Shown: piece by piece, positions 1-9,327 of the stretch
How the letters are laid out: every line of letters starts with the position of its first letter
Numbering within the stretch: position 1 is the first letter of the stretch
The notes under the pieces: model-generated
Seen by the model: the letters and a program-made list of their open reading frames with translations, nothing else
Database searches by the model: none
What the model was told of the DNA's origin: nothing
Source of the DNA: Ketobacter alkanivorans
GTDB taxonomy: Bacteria > Pseudomonadota > Gammaproteobacteria > Pseudomonadales > Ketobacteraceae
Assembly: GCF_002863865.1 (NCBI RefSeq)
Contig: NZ_CP022684.1
Coordinates: 3,725,990-3,789,989, forward strand
Direction of reading: 5' to 3'
DNA length: 64,000 nt
Program-made: the position numbers and the translations under genes

Positions 1-1583
1 TGCCACTCTTCATTAAGTCGGTAGCGATACTCCAGGCTGAATACATTCAGGAATTGGCCACCTTGCAATTCGCCGTTTTCATCTTTGGGGGCAAGGGAGT
101 TATATTTATAGCCGCGTACCGTTTGATCGCCACCAGTATAAAAACGCTTGGATAGCGGCACAGAATAGAAATCATCGGTCATGATGCCCCCCAACGCAAA
201 GCGAGTGGAAATGGCATCCTCTGAGGTCAGATCCAGGGTGTAGGATGCGCCGATCTCGCCGGATAAGAACAGGGTGTTGTCCGATAGCACATTGAAACCC
301 AAAGAACTGTCGATCCAATATTTTAAAATAGCGGTTGGATTGTTGCTGCTCCCATAAACAAGACGCTCGATAAAGTGATAGTTGGGCAAAATGTAGGTGA
401 TGGTTTCTTCCGGGTTGTTGCCCTGTCGATAGGTTTCGTTTTCAAGGTTCACCCCGACACTGTATTGCCACTGCTTGCGCTGCGAGCGCTTCAGCGCGAT
501 ACCGGTACTGAGCTGAGCTGATTCGCGATCGGTGGTTTCTTCTCGTTTCCAGCCGGTGTCCCAGCTCAGGTAGCGTTCCAGTGGGTGGGGCCAGGGGATG
601 TGATACTGAACAGTGACCTCCTCGCCGATTTGAGAGACCTGCATATTGCTGTAGATGTTGTCACCGCGAGCGTTTACCTTTGGTCGCGTCCAACCCAGCT
701 TGCCGCGCATGCCGGTGTCTGTTCCGTAACCTATACCCGTGGTGAATTGATCCTTAGGCTGATCTTCCAGTTCGATATTCAGTGTCGCCTGATTCGGTGG
801 CGTTGATTCAACGTCGATTATTGCATTCTTAAAATAACCGCTGCTAAGCAGGTTTTCGTAGATGATGCCTACTTTGTCGGTGTCATACCACTCACCGGCG
901 TGAGTATTCACCAGTTGTCGTGATGTTTTGTCAGACAGGTCACTACCTGATATTTGGATATCATTGATGCGATAGCGTTGCCCCAGTGTCATATGCAGAA
1001 TGACCACCGCCGTGTGCTGGTCAAGGTTCACCTGCAGCGCGCTTTGAGACCAGTTGGCATCAAGATAACCCTGTTGTCGCAGGGATAGCAGCAGTTCCTT
1101 TTTGTAGTTGTCGTACAGCTGGTGTCGCATCGGCTGGCCGACAATAAACGGGGGCGTTTGGATTAATTTGAGTGCTTTTGGTTTTAACCCTGATTCAGGC
1201 TGTGGAACATTGATGTCGCTTTTACCCCACACAACCACCGGGCCAGGTTCAATGTGGATATCCAGAGACTGGTTGCCCCAGCTGATCTTAATGCTGGCTT
1301 CGTAGTAACCAAACGGCTGCAGGGCATCGCGCACAGAGGAGCGGATGGCTTTGCGTATGCTGTCTTCATCACCCTCTGGAATGGCGTCCCAGTTTGAAAG
1401 ATGCAAGCTCACGTTTTCTTTCAGCCCGTTATCGACACCCACGACATTGATCTTCAACTTGGCTTCGGCCAGCTTGGGCATAAATATTATTAATATCAAC
1501 AGGATGCAGTTGACACTGGAGCGCGCGTTACGGTGTCTCAAGGCTGTATACCGGGGATCCGAGAAGGCGAGGGAATGGAGCAC
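1..1583 (-). CDS. tamA: Autotransporter assembly factor TamA (partial)
   Basis: Omp85-family outer-membrane protein that, with TamB, helps insert autotransporters and other proteins into the outer membrane. The gene runs off the left edge, so the last strands of the barrel are missing. A basic stretch plus a hydrophobic run ending in LAEA is a signal peptide. POTRA-like repeats follow in the first half, then a barrel region. Near the edge is the Omp85 signature, RFYTGG followed by RGY, which marks the conserved loop that folds into the barrel. The start is uncertain: a GTG at 1583 and a TTG at 1541 are both in frame and neither has a clear ribosome binding site. tamB would be expected beyond the edge. 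The family is certain; TamA rather than BamA follows from the short N-terminal part (about 290 residues before the barrel). Confidence 0.88.
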   Translation of the reverse strand, partial: MLHSLAFSDPRYTALRHRNARSSVNCILLILIIFMPKLAEAKLKINVVGVDNGLKENVSLHLSNWDAIPEGDEDSIRKAIRSSVRDALQPFGYYEASIKISWGNQSLDIHIEPGPVVVWGKSDINVPQPESGLKPKALKLIQTPPFIVGQPMRHQLYDNYKKELLLSLRQQGYLDANWSQSALQVNLDQHTAVVILHMTLGQRYRINDIQISGSDLSDKTSRQLVNTHAGEWYDTDKVGIIYENLLSSGYFKNAIIDVESTPPNQATLNIELEDQPKDQFTTGIGYGTDTGMRGKLGWTRPKVNARGDNIYSNMQVSQIGEEVTVQYHIPWPHPLERYLSWDTGWKREETTDRESAQLSTGIALKRSQRKQWQYSVGVNLENETYRQGNNPEETITYILPNYHFIERLVYGSSNNPTAILKYWIDSSLGFNVLSDNTLFLSGEIGASYTLDLTSEDAISTRFALGGIMTDDFYSVPLSKRFYTGGDQTVRGYKYNSLAPKDENGELQGGQFLNVFSLEYRYRLNEEW

Positions 1584-1757
1584 ATGTTGATGATGAAAAT
1601 AGCACAGCCCTGTGTTGAATGTTAAGCGGCCATATAAGTGGATAGCCTGGCCAAACGTTGCTTATCTGTCTGCCATTTTAATGTGTGGCCGATAGCATGT
1701 ACACGGATGTCCTGATTAATACAGGGCTTACAACAACAAAGACAATGAGGTTGGAGC

Positions 1758-3314
1758 ATGAGAGCGGAAAATTGGGGTGGTACCTTGCAGCGTTGGCTGG
1801 GGGTAGTGGCATTAACATCGGCCTGTGTGTTAGCCAGTGGTTGCCATGACGAATTGCATGTGAAGGTTAAGACCGGCGGCTGGGTAACCGGTAAGTGGCA
1901 TGGAGAAACAGAAGAGGGGGCCCGTGTGTTTTTGGGTATTCCTTATGCAAAACCTCCGGTGGGAGAGCTGCGGTTTCAGCCTCCTCAGCCTGCAGAGCGA
2001 TGGCAGGGTGCGTTGGATGCAAGCGAGTTTGGAGCGTCCTGTATGCAAAACCCTGGCGCATTGTCGGCGGTTGGAGATCTGAGTGAAGATTGTCTGACCC
2101 TGAATGTCTTCAGCCCCGAGAGTCCTGCAAAAGGCTCGCTGCCTGTCATGGTGTTCATTCACGGCGGAGCGTTTGTGGCCGGGGGCAGCAACCAGTATGA
2201 CGGTTGGCGCCTCGCAGAGGAATATGGCGCGGTTGTTGTCTCAATGAACTATCGTCTGGGAGCGCTAGGGTTCTTGTCTCACCCTGAACTGGATCAAGAA
2301 ATGATGGCCTCTCAGTCTGGCAATATGGGGCTGAAAGATCAGCAATTGGCCTTGAATTGGGTGCAGCAGAATATTCGGGCGTTTGGTGGTGATCCTGACA
2401 GGGTCACGCTATTCGGTGAGTCTGCGGGCTCTATGAGCACCTGTGTGCACATGGTGGCACCGGGTAGCCAGGAATTGGCCGATCAATTCATTCTGGAAAG
2501 CGGAGTGTGTGTAGGTGGTCTTCCGGTGAACACTAAGGAACAGTCAGATGGAATTGCAGAGGCGATGCTGCAGACTTTCTGTGCTGATGCACCTGACCGT
2601 TTGGCCTGTTTGCGGGATGTGCCTGCGGCGGATCTGATGGCCTGGGGCGCGGATGCAGGTATCTTTGGTGCCGGATGGTCTCCAACAGTTGTGCCCGAGA
2701 GCGAGATATTACCTGCGCAACCGGTTCAACTTATAGCCAGTGGTCAATACAACATGGGGCCAGTGATTGTTGGCACCAATCGTAATGAGTGGGGCCTGTT
2801 TCAGCTGATTGGAGCTGGTGAGACGGTTTCGGACATTGCAGGTTTCAATCAGCTGGTGGATGCGACCTACCCTGCGCCATTGGCGGGAGCCATCAAAGTA
2901 GTATACGCCCCTGCTTCAGATCAGCAGGCTAACTATAAATTGGTGGAATTGTTAACCGATCAGGTATTCCGTTGCCCCACCCGTGGTTTTGCTCGTTTGT
3001 TACAGGCTGCGGGATCAAATGTCTGGCTATATAGCTTCGACCATTTGCCTGCCTACCATGCCATGGAATTGCCTTATGTTTTCGGAAACCCCAGTGCGAC
3101 ATTGGCACCGGTGTTAAATGAACCCGTGCGTGAGGCGGTACAGGGTTACTGGAGCGGGTTTGCCTACAATGGCACACCGAATCAGGAAGCGTTGCCTGAA
3201 TGGCCGCAGTACGATGCAGTATCTGATCAAAACATGAGCCTGGCTGAGGTGTCTTCAGTACAGCAGGGCTTGGCACAAACCACCTGCGATTTCTGGAGCA
3301 GCTTGGGTATTTAG
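1758..3314 (+). CDS. Type B carboxylesterase lipoprotein
   Basis: Serine hydrolase of the carboxylesterase/cholinesterase family, anchored as a lipoprotein. The signal peptide ends in the lipobox L-A-S-G-C29; residue +2 is His, which does not signal inner-membrane retention, so an outer-membrane location is likely. The fold shows the family hallmarks: EDCLTLNVF, the oxyanion-hole HGG (HGGAFVAGG), the nucleophile elbow GESAG with Ser222, a GTNRNEWGLF segment carrying the likely acidic residue, and the catalytic His in YHAMELPYVF. Length (518 residues) is normal for the family. The substrate cannot be told from sequence; short-chain esters, lipids or xenobiotics are possible. It stands alone, convergent with the lipoprotein gene downstream and separated from it by a shared terminator. 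Confidence 0.9.
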   Translation: MRAENWGGTLQRWLGVVALTSACVLASGCHDELHVKVKTGGWVTGKWHGETEEGARVFLGIPYAKPPVGELRFQPPQPAERWQGALDASEFGASCMQNPGALSAVGDLSEDCLTLNVFSPESPAKGSLPVMVFIHGGAFVAGGSNQYDGWRLAEEYGAVVVSMNYRLGALGFLSHPELDQEMMASQSGNMGLKDQQLALNWVQQNIRAFGGDPDRVTLFGESAGSMSTCVHMVAPGSQELADQFILESGVCVGGLPVNTKEQSDGIAEAMLQTFCADAPDRLACLRDVPAADLMAWGADAGIFGAGWSPTVVPESEILPAQPVQLIASGQYNMGPVIVGTNRNEWGLFQLIGAGETVSDIAGFNQLVDATYPAPLAGAIKVVYAPASDQQANYKLVELLTDQVFRCPTRGFARLLQAAGSNVWLYSFDHLPAYHAMELPYVFGNPSATLAPVLNEPVREAVQGYWSGFAYNGTPNQEALPEWPQYDAVSDQNMSLAEVSSVQQGLAQTTCDFWSSLGI

Positions 3315-3351
3315 TGTGGGTGTTGTGTTGAAGAGAGTTTGAAGAAAGCAC

Positions 3352-3381
3352 AAAAAAACCGGCCAATGGGCCGGTTTTTTT
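3352..3381. terminator. Bidirectional intrinsic terminator
   Basis: Six-base-pair G+C stem CCGGCC/GGCCGG with a four-base loop (3359-3374), flanked by a run of seven A on the left and seven T on the right. It lies between two convergent genes and can stop transcription from both. Confidence 0.9.
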
Positions 3382-3399
3382 GTGGCTCGAAAGCCTGTG

Positions 3400-5748
3400 T
3401 TACTCAGCTGCTGCTACAGCCACCTCAGTGGTGAAGTTCACAACAGGGCAAGACAGTTCACGCTTCAGCAATGGAGTACGTGAGCAGATTTCCACATTAT
3501 GCTCGCCTGCCAGCAGACGGCTCAGGTGGATTTCGCTACGACGCTTCCAAACTGACCAACCACCACCGTCTACACGGAAGCGATATTCCAGCAGACCCAG
3601 GCTCGGGTTGGGGTTGACGCCATCAATGTCGATGGTGACTTCACCGTTGTTAACGGTAACGGCGCTGCTGGAGACGACACCGGCTGTATCAACAGACTCA
3701 ACGGCAACGGTTACGTCGGCAGTTTCGACGCCCGCAACATTAGTGGTAGGCGCAGGGGCTGCGGCAGTGACGCTAACAGGAATCAGGTCGCCGGCCAGAG
3801 ACAGGTTGTTGTTACCGGAGCCAGCAATCCAGAAATCACGCATATAAAGAGTGTGCTCGTAAATGCGTGGCAGTGGCACCACTTTCAGTTTCTCTGCCAG
3901 ACGCGGCATTACCGCAGGCATGAAGAAGTCCAGGGTAGAGTTGATGAAGCCCGGTGGTATCAGAATCATACCGGAGGCATCGGTCTGGCTGATGTAGATA
4001 GTTGGCAGCTGCTCGATACCAATGCTCAGGAAGCCGTCTTCAGTGGAGTTGACTTCGAAAGGCACTTCCAGGTTGAACGTTACACCAAAGATAGTGCGGT
4101 ACTCGCCCCACTCAGCCTTGTACAGATCGAAGGTCAGTTTCACGTCATACCAGGCAAATACACCGGCGGCTCCGTCAGCGGGCATCAACTTGATGTAAGG
4201 AGCAGAAGCAGGCTCAATACGCATGCCGATTTGGTCGGCTTCATCGATTTCGGAGTCGCTAGGTGTGTACACAGCAATACCGGCTGGGGTTGCGTTGGCG
4301 TAGAAACCTGGGCTGATGTCCATGGTGGTTACACCGGCTTCATGGGCTGCAAACAACGCCTGGTTAATCACGTTAGAGGAAATGGATGCACCGAAGTGGA
4401 AGGGCTCGCCATCAGGCGTGGTGGCACCCATGGTTGGGGTGTCGCCTTCAACATACAGTGAGCCTGGAGCACCGGGAATTCCAGCTGGAGGCTCAGGAGC
4501 CCAGATGCGGGTGCCCAGATCAACAGATACACCGTTTTCCTTAGAATCCAGGAAGAAAGGCAGTGCACGGATATTCAGAGTTTCACCATCATCCAGCGTT
4601 ACCAGCTGCAGTGTGATGGGGATATCTTTAATGAAATCAGACACGATAGGAATGATGATCTGTTCCAGAATGTCGATGAACAGGTTTTCGAACAGCGGCG
4701 CCAATACCGCAACGATAGCGCTGGTAATGCTGTCGAAGATGTTCAGGATGCCGTTAGTGTTGGTGAAGTCGATATTAGGGAAGGTGTGATTGATTTGCGT
4801 GCCGGACAGGTTGATGTCCAGATCCGCGCCAACAATATCAAGCAGCAGGTCGGTGCCCAGATCCACTTCATCAAACTGCAGAGTACCACCGCTGCTGTAA
4901 GGAATCAGGAAGCCGATGGTGCCGTTCAGGTTAATACCAAAAATGAAGTTGTCGACGTAAATGTCAGTATCCAGGCGTTCGTTGTCCAACACTACCAGAT
5001 CGATGTCGATATTGTCGAAATTGAAATCGGTGATTTGCAAGTTCAGGTTAAACAGGCCGAAAGTATTGATCAGCGGGATATTGCCGATACCGCTTACGAT
5101 GCCTTGGAAGTCAGCACCATTCAGTTCGTTTTCAAGTACGCTGATCAGGAAGTCGAAGCCGCCCTGGTTCAGACGAGCTGAGATGCCAACGAACTCGTTG
5201 TCTCCACGGGCAAACTCGGTGGTGTTGGTTTGGCCAAACCCATCGACAGCAACAAAGGTGTTAAATGGCTGGTCGGTAAATGCGGTTTCAAATGAGTTGC
5301 CAGCCCCCAATTCGACAGCAACTCCATCCAATGTAACGCTCTCTACACCGCCGGGGTCAGATACGTACCCGGTAATAGTCATGGCGTCACGATCCGTATC
5401 GAGAATGTGGATCATGGGGCCTTCGGTGTCGTAATAGAACACAACCTGCTTAATTTGGTTGTAGCCCTTTACGCGGAAAATGTTGCGACCAGAAAACACG
5501 TGATCTGCCAGCAGAGCGCCATCAGCGTTGGCGGTCAGATCCGTTACGGTGAACAGGTCAGTCACGTCAACGGTGTTGAGCTGAATTGCCAGATCAGATG
5601 GTGCAACGCTGCCGGTGAAGGCGATGGCAAAGTTAAGAGGTTTTTCGGTAGCCACTGAATTGTTGCTGGGAGCCACAATGTTGGCCTGCTCACAGGCAGC
5701 CAGCCCCAATACCGCAACTAAAAAGAGTATGCGTTTTATAATATTCAC
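3400..5748 (-). CDS. Large lipoprotein, TULIP/BPI-like lipid-binding candidate
   Basis: No firm family assignment. A 782-residue protein with a lipobox L-A-A-C19 and Glu at +2, so probably outer-membrane anchored. Residues about 25-180 look like Ig-like beta domains. Residues about 180-400 form an elongated beta-rich domain ending in an amphipathic helix around LEQIIIPIV (near 361). Residues about 440-640 form a second such domain. In the second domain, SSNVINQALFAAHEAG (near 460) and a later P-L-P-R-I (near 623) after a helix that includes LDFFMPAVMPRLAEKL resemble landmarks of the C-terminal domain of BPI/LBP/CETP proteins (the TULIP fold), which carry lipids in hydrophobic tubes. A further beta domain closes the protein. 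Standalone gene with its own upstream region. The TULIP reading is inference from motif resemblance. Confidence 0.6.
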   Translation of the reverse strand: MNIIKRILFLVAVLGLAACEQANIVAPSNNSVATEKPLNFAIAFTGSVAPSDLAIQLNTVDVTDLFTVTDLTANADGALLADHVFSGRNIFRVKGYNQIKQVVFYYDTEGPMIHILDTDRDAMTITGYVSDPGGVESVTLDGVAVELGAGNSFETAFTDQPFNTFVAVDGFGQTNTTEFARGDNEFVGISARLNQGGFDFLISVLENELNGADFQGIVSGIGNIPLINTFGLFNLNLQITDFNFDNIDIDLVVLDNERLDTDIYVDNFIFGINLNGTIGFLIPYSSGGTLQFDEVDLGTDLLLDIVGADLDINLSGTQINHTFPNIDFTNTNGILNIFDSITSAIVAVLAPLFENLFIDILEQIIIPIVSDFIKDIPITLQLVTLDDGETLNIRALPFFLDSKENGVSVDLGTRIWAPEPPAGIPGAPGSLYVEGDTPTMGATTPDGEPFHFGASISSNVINQALFAAHEAGVTTMDISPGFYANATPAGIAVYTPSDSEIDEADQIGMRIEPASAPYIKLMPADGAAGVFAWYDVKLTFDLYKAEWGEYRTIFGVTFNLEVPFEVNSTEDGFLSIGIEQLPTIYISQTDASGMILIPPGFINSTLDFFMPAVMPRLAEKLKVVPLPRIYEHTLYMRDFWIAGSGNNNLSLAGDLIPVSVTAAAPAPTTNVAGVETADVTVAVESVDTAGVVSSSAVTVNNGEVTIDIDGVNPNPSLGLLEYRFRVDGGGWSVWKRRSEIHLSRLLAGEHNVEICSRTPLLKRELSCPVVNFTTEVAVAAAE

Positions 5749-6191
5749 AATGTGTGCCTCGATACTTTAAATTATTGGAATACAAACTTGTTTTCTTGTT
5801 ATGTGCGTTTTCGCTCTTGTTACTTCCTTTGGCAAATCCGCGACAGGCAATCCCAAACCTGACTTCCAAGGATACCATCATCCCATCCTACTAGAATAAT
5901 CCGTACAGTAAATAGCCTTTTTGTATATTGATAAACCTATTCATGTATATTCTATGGTGAATGTTAACGAACTGTAACCGAGTCCACTTTGGTTTTATTG
6001 AACTCTAAATTCAGAAGCCTTAAAGTTCGGGAAATTTACTAATTTATTAATGTGATACTTTGTTTTGGTTTTGTTGCAATGGGATTGCCTGTCGCAGCGC
6101 GGCGATCTTGTTATCATGGAGAACTTCCCGCGCGCGCAGACATCAAGACCGTTCTGATGCGAACAATAACGCCAAGACAGAAGAGGCCACC
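5749..6191. other. AT-rich divergent intergenic region
   Basis: 443 bases between two divergent genes. The central part is clearly richer in A+T than the flanking genes and must hold both promoters. I see no convincing small gene, RNA or operator in it. Confidence 0.6.
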
Positions 6192-6476
6192 ATGGACAAG
6201 CAAACTGAAATAGAAGCCGCTGTATTTCGTCGGCTGATACAGCATCTGGATAACAATAAGCAGGTACAGAACATCGAGCTAATGAACCTGGCGGGTTTTT
6301 GCCGTAACTGCCTGGCCAAATGGATGGTGGCCGCTGCTGAGGAGCAGGGTGTGGCGTTGGATTATGATGGTGCCAGGGAGCAGGTGTATGGCATGCCCTA
6401 TGATCAATGGAAGCAGCAATATCAAATGGAAGCGACCCCAGAGCAGCTTGCTAAATTTAACAGTAAGAATCCGTAA
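6192..6476 (+). CDS. DUF1244 family protein
   Basis: Small cytoplasmic protein of 94 residues matching the DUF1244 family. The diagnostic block runs from RRLIQHL through NIELMNLAGFCRNCLAKW to REQVYGMPYDQWK; the two cysteines in FCRNC are invariant in the homologues I know. No function has been established for the family. Start chosen at the ATG at 6192 rather than an upstream in-frame ATG at 6060, because homology begins there and a GAGG-type ribosome binding site precedes it. It is followed 15 bases later by the DUF1569 gene, so the two are probably cotranscribed. Confidence 0.88.
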   Translation: MDKQTEIEAAVFRRLIQHLDNNKQVQNIELMNLAGFCRNCLAKWMVAAAEEQGVALDYDGAREQVYGMPYDQWKQQYQMEATPEQLAKFNSKNP

Positions 6477-6491
6477 GCGGTGGAAGCCATC

Positions 6492-7022
6492 ATGAATCGC
6501 AGACAATTTGTTACCCTGACCGGAGCATCCCTTTTGTCTATTTCAGTTGTTCCTGCCGTGAATGCGGAGCCGGTAAGTAAAGTGTCCGGTTTGACCGTGG
6601 CGGATGCTTTACAGGCGTTGGATCAGCTGCAGAAGGCCGAGGTTTCCACGTTGGGAAAATGGAATTTGTTTCAGGTCTACACCCACCTTGCGCAGAGCGT
6701 TGAATACTCTATGACAGGCTACCCAGAACAAAAGTCCTGGTTGTTCAAAAGCACTGTCGGCAGTTTGGCTTTTTCTGTGTTCAGCGGAAAGGGATCGATG
6801 AATCATGGGCTGGATGAGGCCATACCGGGGGCTCCGGCGCTGTCGGAGGAGGGTGACCCCCTGCAGGCATTGCAGCGTTTGCGACAATCGCTGTTGGATT
6901 TTATTGCTTTCGACGGAGACCTGCAGCCTCATTTCGCCTATGGCGAATTAAGCAAGGCTGAGTACGAACAGGCTCATGTTATGCACCTGAACAATCATCT
7001 GGATGAGTTCGAACTGGGTTGA
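6492..7022 (+). CDS. DUF1569 (DinB-like) exported protein
   Basis: A 176-residue protein of the DUF1569 family, distantly related to the DinB/YfiT four-helix fold. The N terminus MNRRQF followed by a hydrophobic stretch ending VNA looks like a twin-arginine (Tat) or Sec signal, so it is probably periplasmic. The core GKWNLFQVYTHLAQSVEYS carries the His typical of the family; a second histidine pair occurs near the C terminus (HVMHLNNHLDEF). Start set at the ATG at 6492 with GGTGGAAG six bases upstream, instead of the earlier in-frame GTG. No reaction is known. Confidence 0.8.
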   Translation: MNRRQFVTLTGASLLSISVVPAVNAEPVSKVSGLTVADALQALDQLQKAEVSTLGKWNLFQVYTHLAQSVEYSMTGYPEQKSWLFKSTVGSLAFSVFSGKGSMNHGLDEAIPGAPALSEEGDPLQALQRLRQSLLDFIAFDGDLQPHFAYGELSKAEYEQAHVMHLNNHLDEFELG

Positions 7023-7030
7023 TACTCCCC

Positions 7031-8590
7031 TCAGTCTGGGTAGTCCTCTCGGAACACACTGAATTCGTTGATGTTATCCAGCAGAATGTCCACCAGCTTG
7101 GGGTCGAATTTAATGCCTGACAGAGCGCGGATCTCTTTTTGGATCTCGTCGATCGGCCACGGCTCTTTATAGCAGCGTTTACTGCCCAGTGCATCGAATA
7201 CGTCCGCCAGGGCAGTAATGCGTCCAGCTATGTTTATCTGATCACCAGATAAACCGTTGGGATAGCCGGAGCCATCCCAGTTTTCGTGGTGCTCCCTGGC
7301 GATGATGGCGGCCATATTCAACAGTGGCTTTTTGGAGTTGGATAACATCTCATAACCGATGTGGGCGTGGGTTTTCATGGTCTCCCATTCGCTGGGTTCG
7401 AATTTACCCGGCTTATTGAGGATGTCGTCTGGAATGGCGATTTTTCCGATGTCATGCAGGGGTGAAGCCAGCTTTATATGGTTGGACACGATATCATCCA
7501 TGCCATATTTTTGTGCCAGCAGCTCCGATATCAGTGCCACACGTTTTACATGCCCTCCCGTTTCTCTTGAGCGTTTTTCTACGGCTTCTCCCAGTCGATA
7601 AATCAGTTCACGCTGGGTGGATTCTATCTCCTGGTGCAAATTGCGGTTTTCCAATGCAATGGCAACGTTGTTGGAATAAATCTCCAGCAGGTGCAGCTCA
7701 AGTTCGCTCAGGTTGTTGCCGGGGCATACATACAGTAAGTGCTCGTTACCTTGCTTAGTAATAAAGTAACCAAAGAAGCAATTGTTGATGTACATGCTTT
7801 TTTGGGCGCTCAGCACTTGATCGAAACCTTTCACTATATCATCGGGAATCGCATGGTTGGAGGACTTGGCCATCATCTCAGCGATATTGCCGGTAGTGGC
7901 GATAACTTCATAACTGTCGGCGTTTTTGCCGTGGCTGGCTGCCATGGCTCTCACGGCAGAGGCATAAATTGAATCGTGTTCGATATACAGCAGATTACTG
8001 ATTTGCTCCAGAACCGCAGAGGCAAACGATTCCATCGAGAAGTTTTGATAGATTGTTGAGGTGGCGGTGATGACCCGTTCCAGCCCACGTCGGCTGCGCT
8101 CAATGGTGATGATATCCCGATATGAGCGCAGCGCAGCATACATCAGGGTTTTCATTTTTATGTCGGTGAGTTCGGTTTTGTCTTTGTAATCATTGATGTC
8201 GTAATCTTCGATCACTTGGTGCTCGGGGGCCTGCCCGGGCTGCCCGGTTCGTAACACCAGTCGCGTTTGGGTGTTGCGCAGCTCTCGGCGAATCCAGGTC
8301 ACCAGATCCAGGCCGGCGTGGTCCGTTTCCATAACCACATCCACCAAGGCAAGGGCGATATCATTCCGTGACGACAAAATGGCTTTTGCCTCGGTGGCAG
8401 AATAGGCGTGGAGAAAATTCAGCGGGCGTTTGTCGAAGCGAATCTTGCCTAACACCAATTTGGAAACTTTGTGGACTTCCTCTTCATCATCAATGATCAA
8501 GATGTTCCACGGTCTAATCGGCGATTCTTCAACGTTTACCGTGGCGGGCGTTGGTTCATCCTCTGCAAACAGCAGGCTGTCGTCCGTCAT
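7031..8590 (-). CDS. Response regulator with HD-GYP c-di-GMP phosphodiesterase domain
   Basis: Cytoplasmic 519-residue regulator. An N-terminal receiver domain has the acidic pocket IIDDEEE, phospho-acceptor Asp84 (ALVDVVM) and a long LRTGQPG segment typical of this receiver subtype. A middle region (about 165-325) matches DUF3369, a GAF-like sensor. The C-terminal HD-GYP domain has HDIGK (His379-Asp380) and HHENWDGSGYP (434-444), the full metal and substrate signature, so it should hydrolyse cyclic di-GMP. It is transcribed away from a YfiR/kinase operon whose hybrid kinase carries a closely related receiver, so the same histidine kinase may phosphorylate both. Confidence 0.93.
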   Translation of the reverse strand: MTDDSLLFAEDEPTPATVNVEESPIRPWNILIIDDEEEVHKVSKLVLGKIRFDKRPLNFLHAYSATEAKAILSSRNDIALALVDVVMETDHAGLDLVTWIRRELRNTQTRLVLRTGQPGQAPEHQVIEDYDINDYKDKTELTDIKMKTLMYAALRSYRDIITIERSRRGLERVITATSTIYQNFSMESFASAVLEQISNLLYIEHDSIYASAVRAMAASHGKNADSYEVIATTGNIAEMMAKSSNHAIPDDIVKGFDQVLSAQKSMYINNCFFGYFITKQGNEHLLYVCPGNNLSELELHLLEIYSNNVAIALENRNLHQEIESTQRELIYRLGEAVEKRSRETGGHVKRVALISELLAQKYGMDDIVSNHIKLASPLHDIGKIAIPDDILNKPGKFEPSEWETMKTHAHIGYEMLSNSKKPLLNMAAIIAREHHENWDGSGYPNGLSGDQINIAGRITALADVFDALGSKRCYKEPWPIDEIQKEIRALSGIKFDPKLVDILLDNINEFSVFREDYPD

Positions 8591-8621
8591 AGAGCTTCCT
8601 TGTTGATTTAGCTGTTGTACT

Positions 8622-8636
8622 TATTCTAGAAGAATA
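8622..8636. repeat. Short inverted repeat between divergent signalling genes
   Basis: TATTCT-AGA-AGAATA, a perfect 15-base dyad in the 119-base gap between the HD-GYP gene and the YfiR-like gene. It could be an operator serving both; there is no further support. Confidence 0.4.
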
Positions 8637-8709
8637 GTCAGAAAGCAGGAACCAACCAGTCCGCCCGTCTATAATCCTATTAACTTATGAGTGGGAAATT
8701 ACCAGGGAA

Positions 8710-9324
8710 ATGGGGTCGTTCTTGTGGCAAAGGAAGGCGATTAATCAATGCGTTGGCGTTGTGGTTCTGGGTGCAAGCCTGAATCTGGCCCGAGTTGTGT
8801 TGTTCTATGCCATGCCACTTTCGGCTTATGCCGCGCAATCCATTGATTTTTCTGCTTATAACAAATTACAAGCAGCTTACATATATAAGATCGCCAGTTT
8901 GGTTAGCTGGCCCCAAGGTATTGAGGCATCTTCGTTCACCATCTGTGTTCTCGATGCGGATGGTGTGCTGAGTGGCGCGCTGAGGCGGGCGACATCGGAT
9001 CGTACGATCAAAAACATCCCCATATCGGTTATCAGGCTGGGTGTAGATGACTTGAACACATCATCCTTCAGTAGCAAAGATTGCCATATGGTTTATATAA
9101 ATCAGGATGTTACGGTTGCTGAGGAGGAATACGGTCCGGCATTTGAGGAGTTGGGGCGCGACGTGCTTTGGGTGGCGTCCCCTTTGGTTAACTCTCCATC
9201 TGTTTCACTGTTCGATCTAGTGCTGGAGGAAGACAAGATCGTAATTTATATAAACACGGAGCGGATGGCTGCCAGTCACTTTGTGGTTGCCTCGCCCCTA
9301 CTGTATTTTGCCAAGCCAAGGTGA
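8710..9324 (+). CDS. YfiR/DUF4154 family periplasmic protein
   Basis: A 204-residue exported protein of the YfiR (DUF4154) family. After a hydrophobic leader ending near AYA, the core shows the family pattern YNKLQAAYIYKIASLVSWP and FTICVLDAD. In Pseudomonas, YfiR is a periplasmic repressor of the CHASE8 diguanylate cyclase YfiN. Here the next gene, only a few bases away, is a histidine kinase whose periplasmic part resembles CHASE8, so this protein probably gates that kinase instead. The start codon is supported only by a weak AGGG; an internal ATG near 8810 is an alternative. Confidence 0.82.
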   Translation: MGSFLWQRKAINQCVGVVVLGASLNLARVVLFYAMPLSAYAAQSIDFSAYNKLQAAYIYKIASLVSWPQGIEASSFTICVLDADGVLSGALRRATSDRTIKNIPISVIRLGVDDLNTSSFSSKDCHMVYINQDVTVAEEEYGPAFEELGRDVLWVASPLVNSPSVSLFDLVLEEDKIVIYINTERMAASHFVVASPLLYFAKPR

Positions 9325-9327
9325 TTG

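Noticed and set aside
4316..4789. Long plus-strand frames opposite the large lipoprotein gene
   Set aside because: They lie wholly antisense to a gene with a clear signal peptide, have no ribosome binding site and show no protein-like composition.
8665..8675. CGTCTA next to TATAAT upstream of the YfiR-like gene as a fourth ECF promoter
   Set aside because: No TGTGAC at the required 17-base spacing; TATAAT hints at an ordinary sigma-70 -10 element instead.
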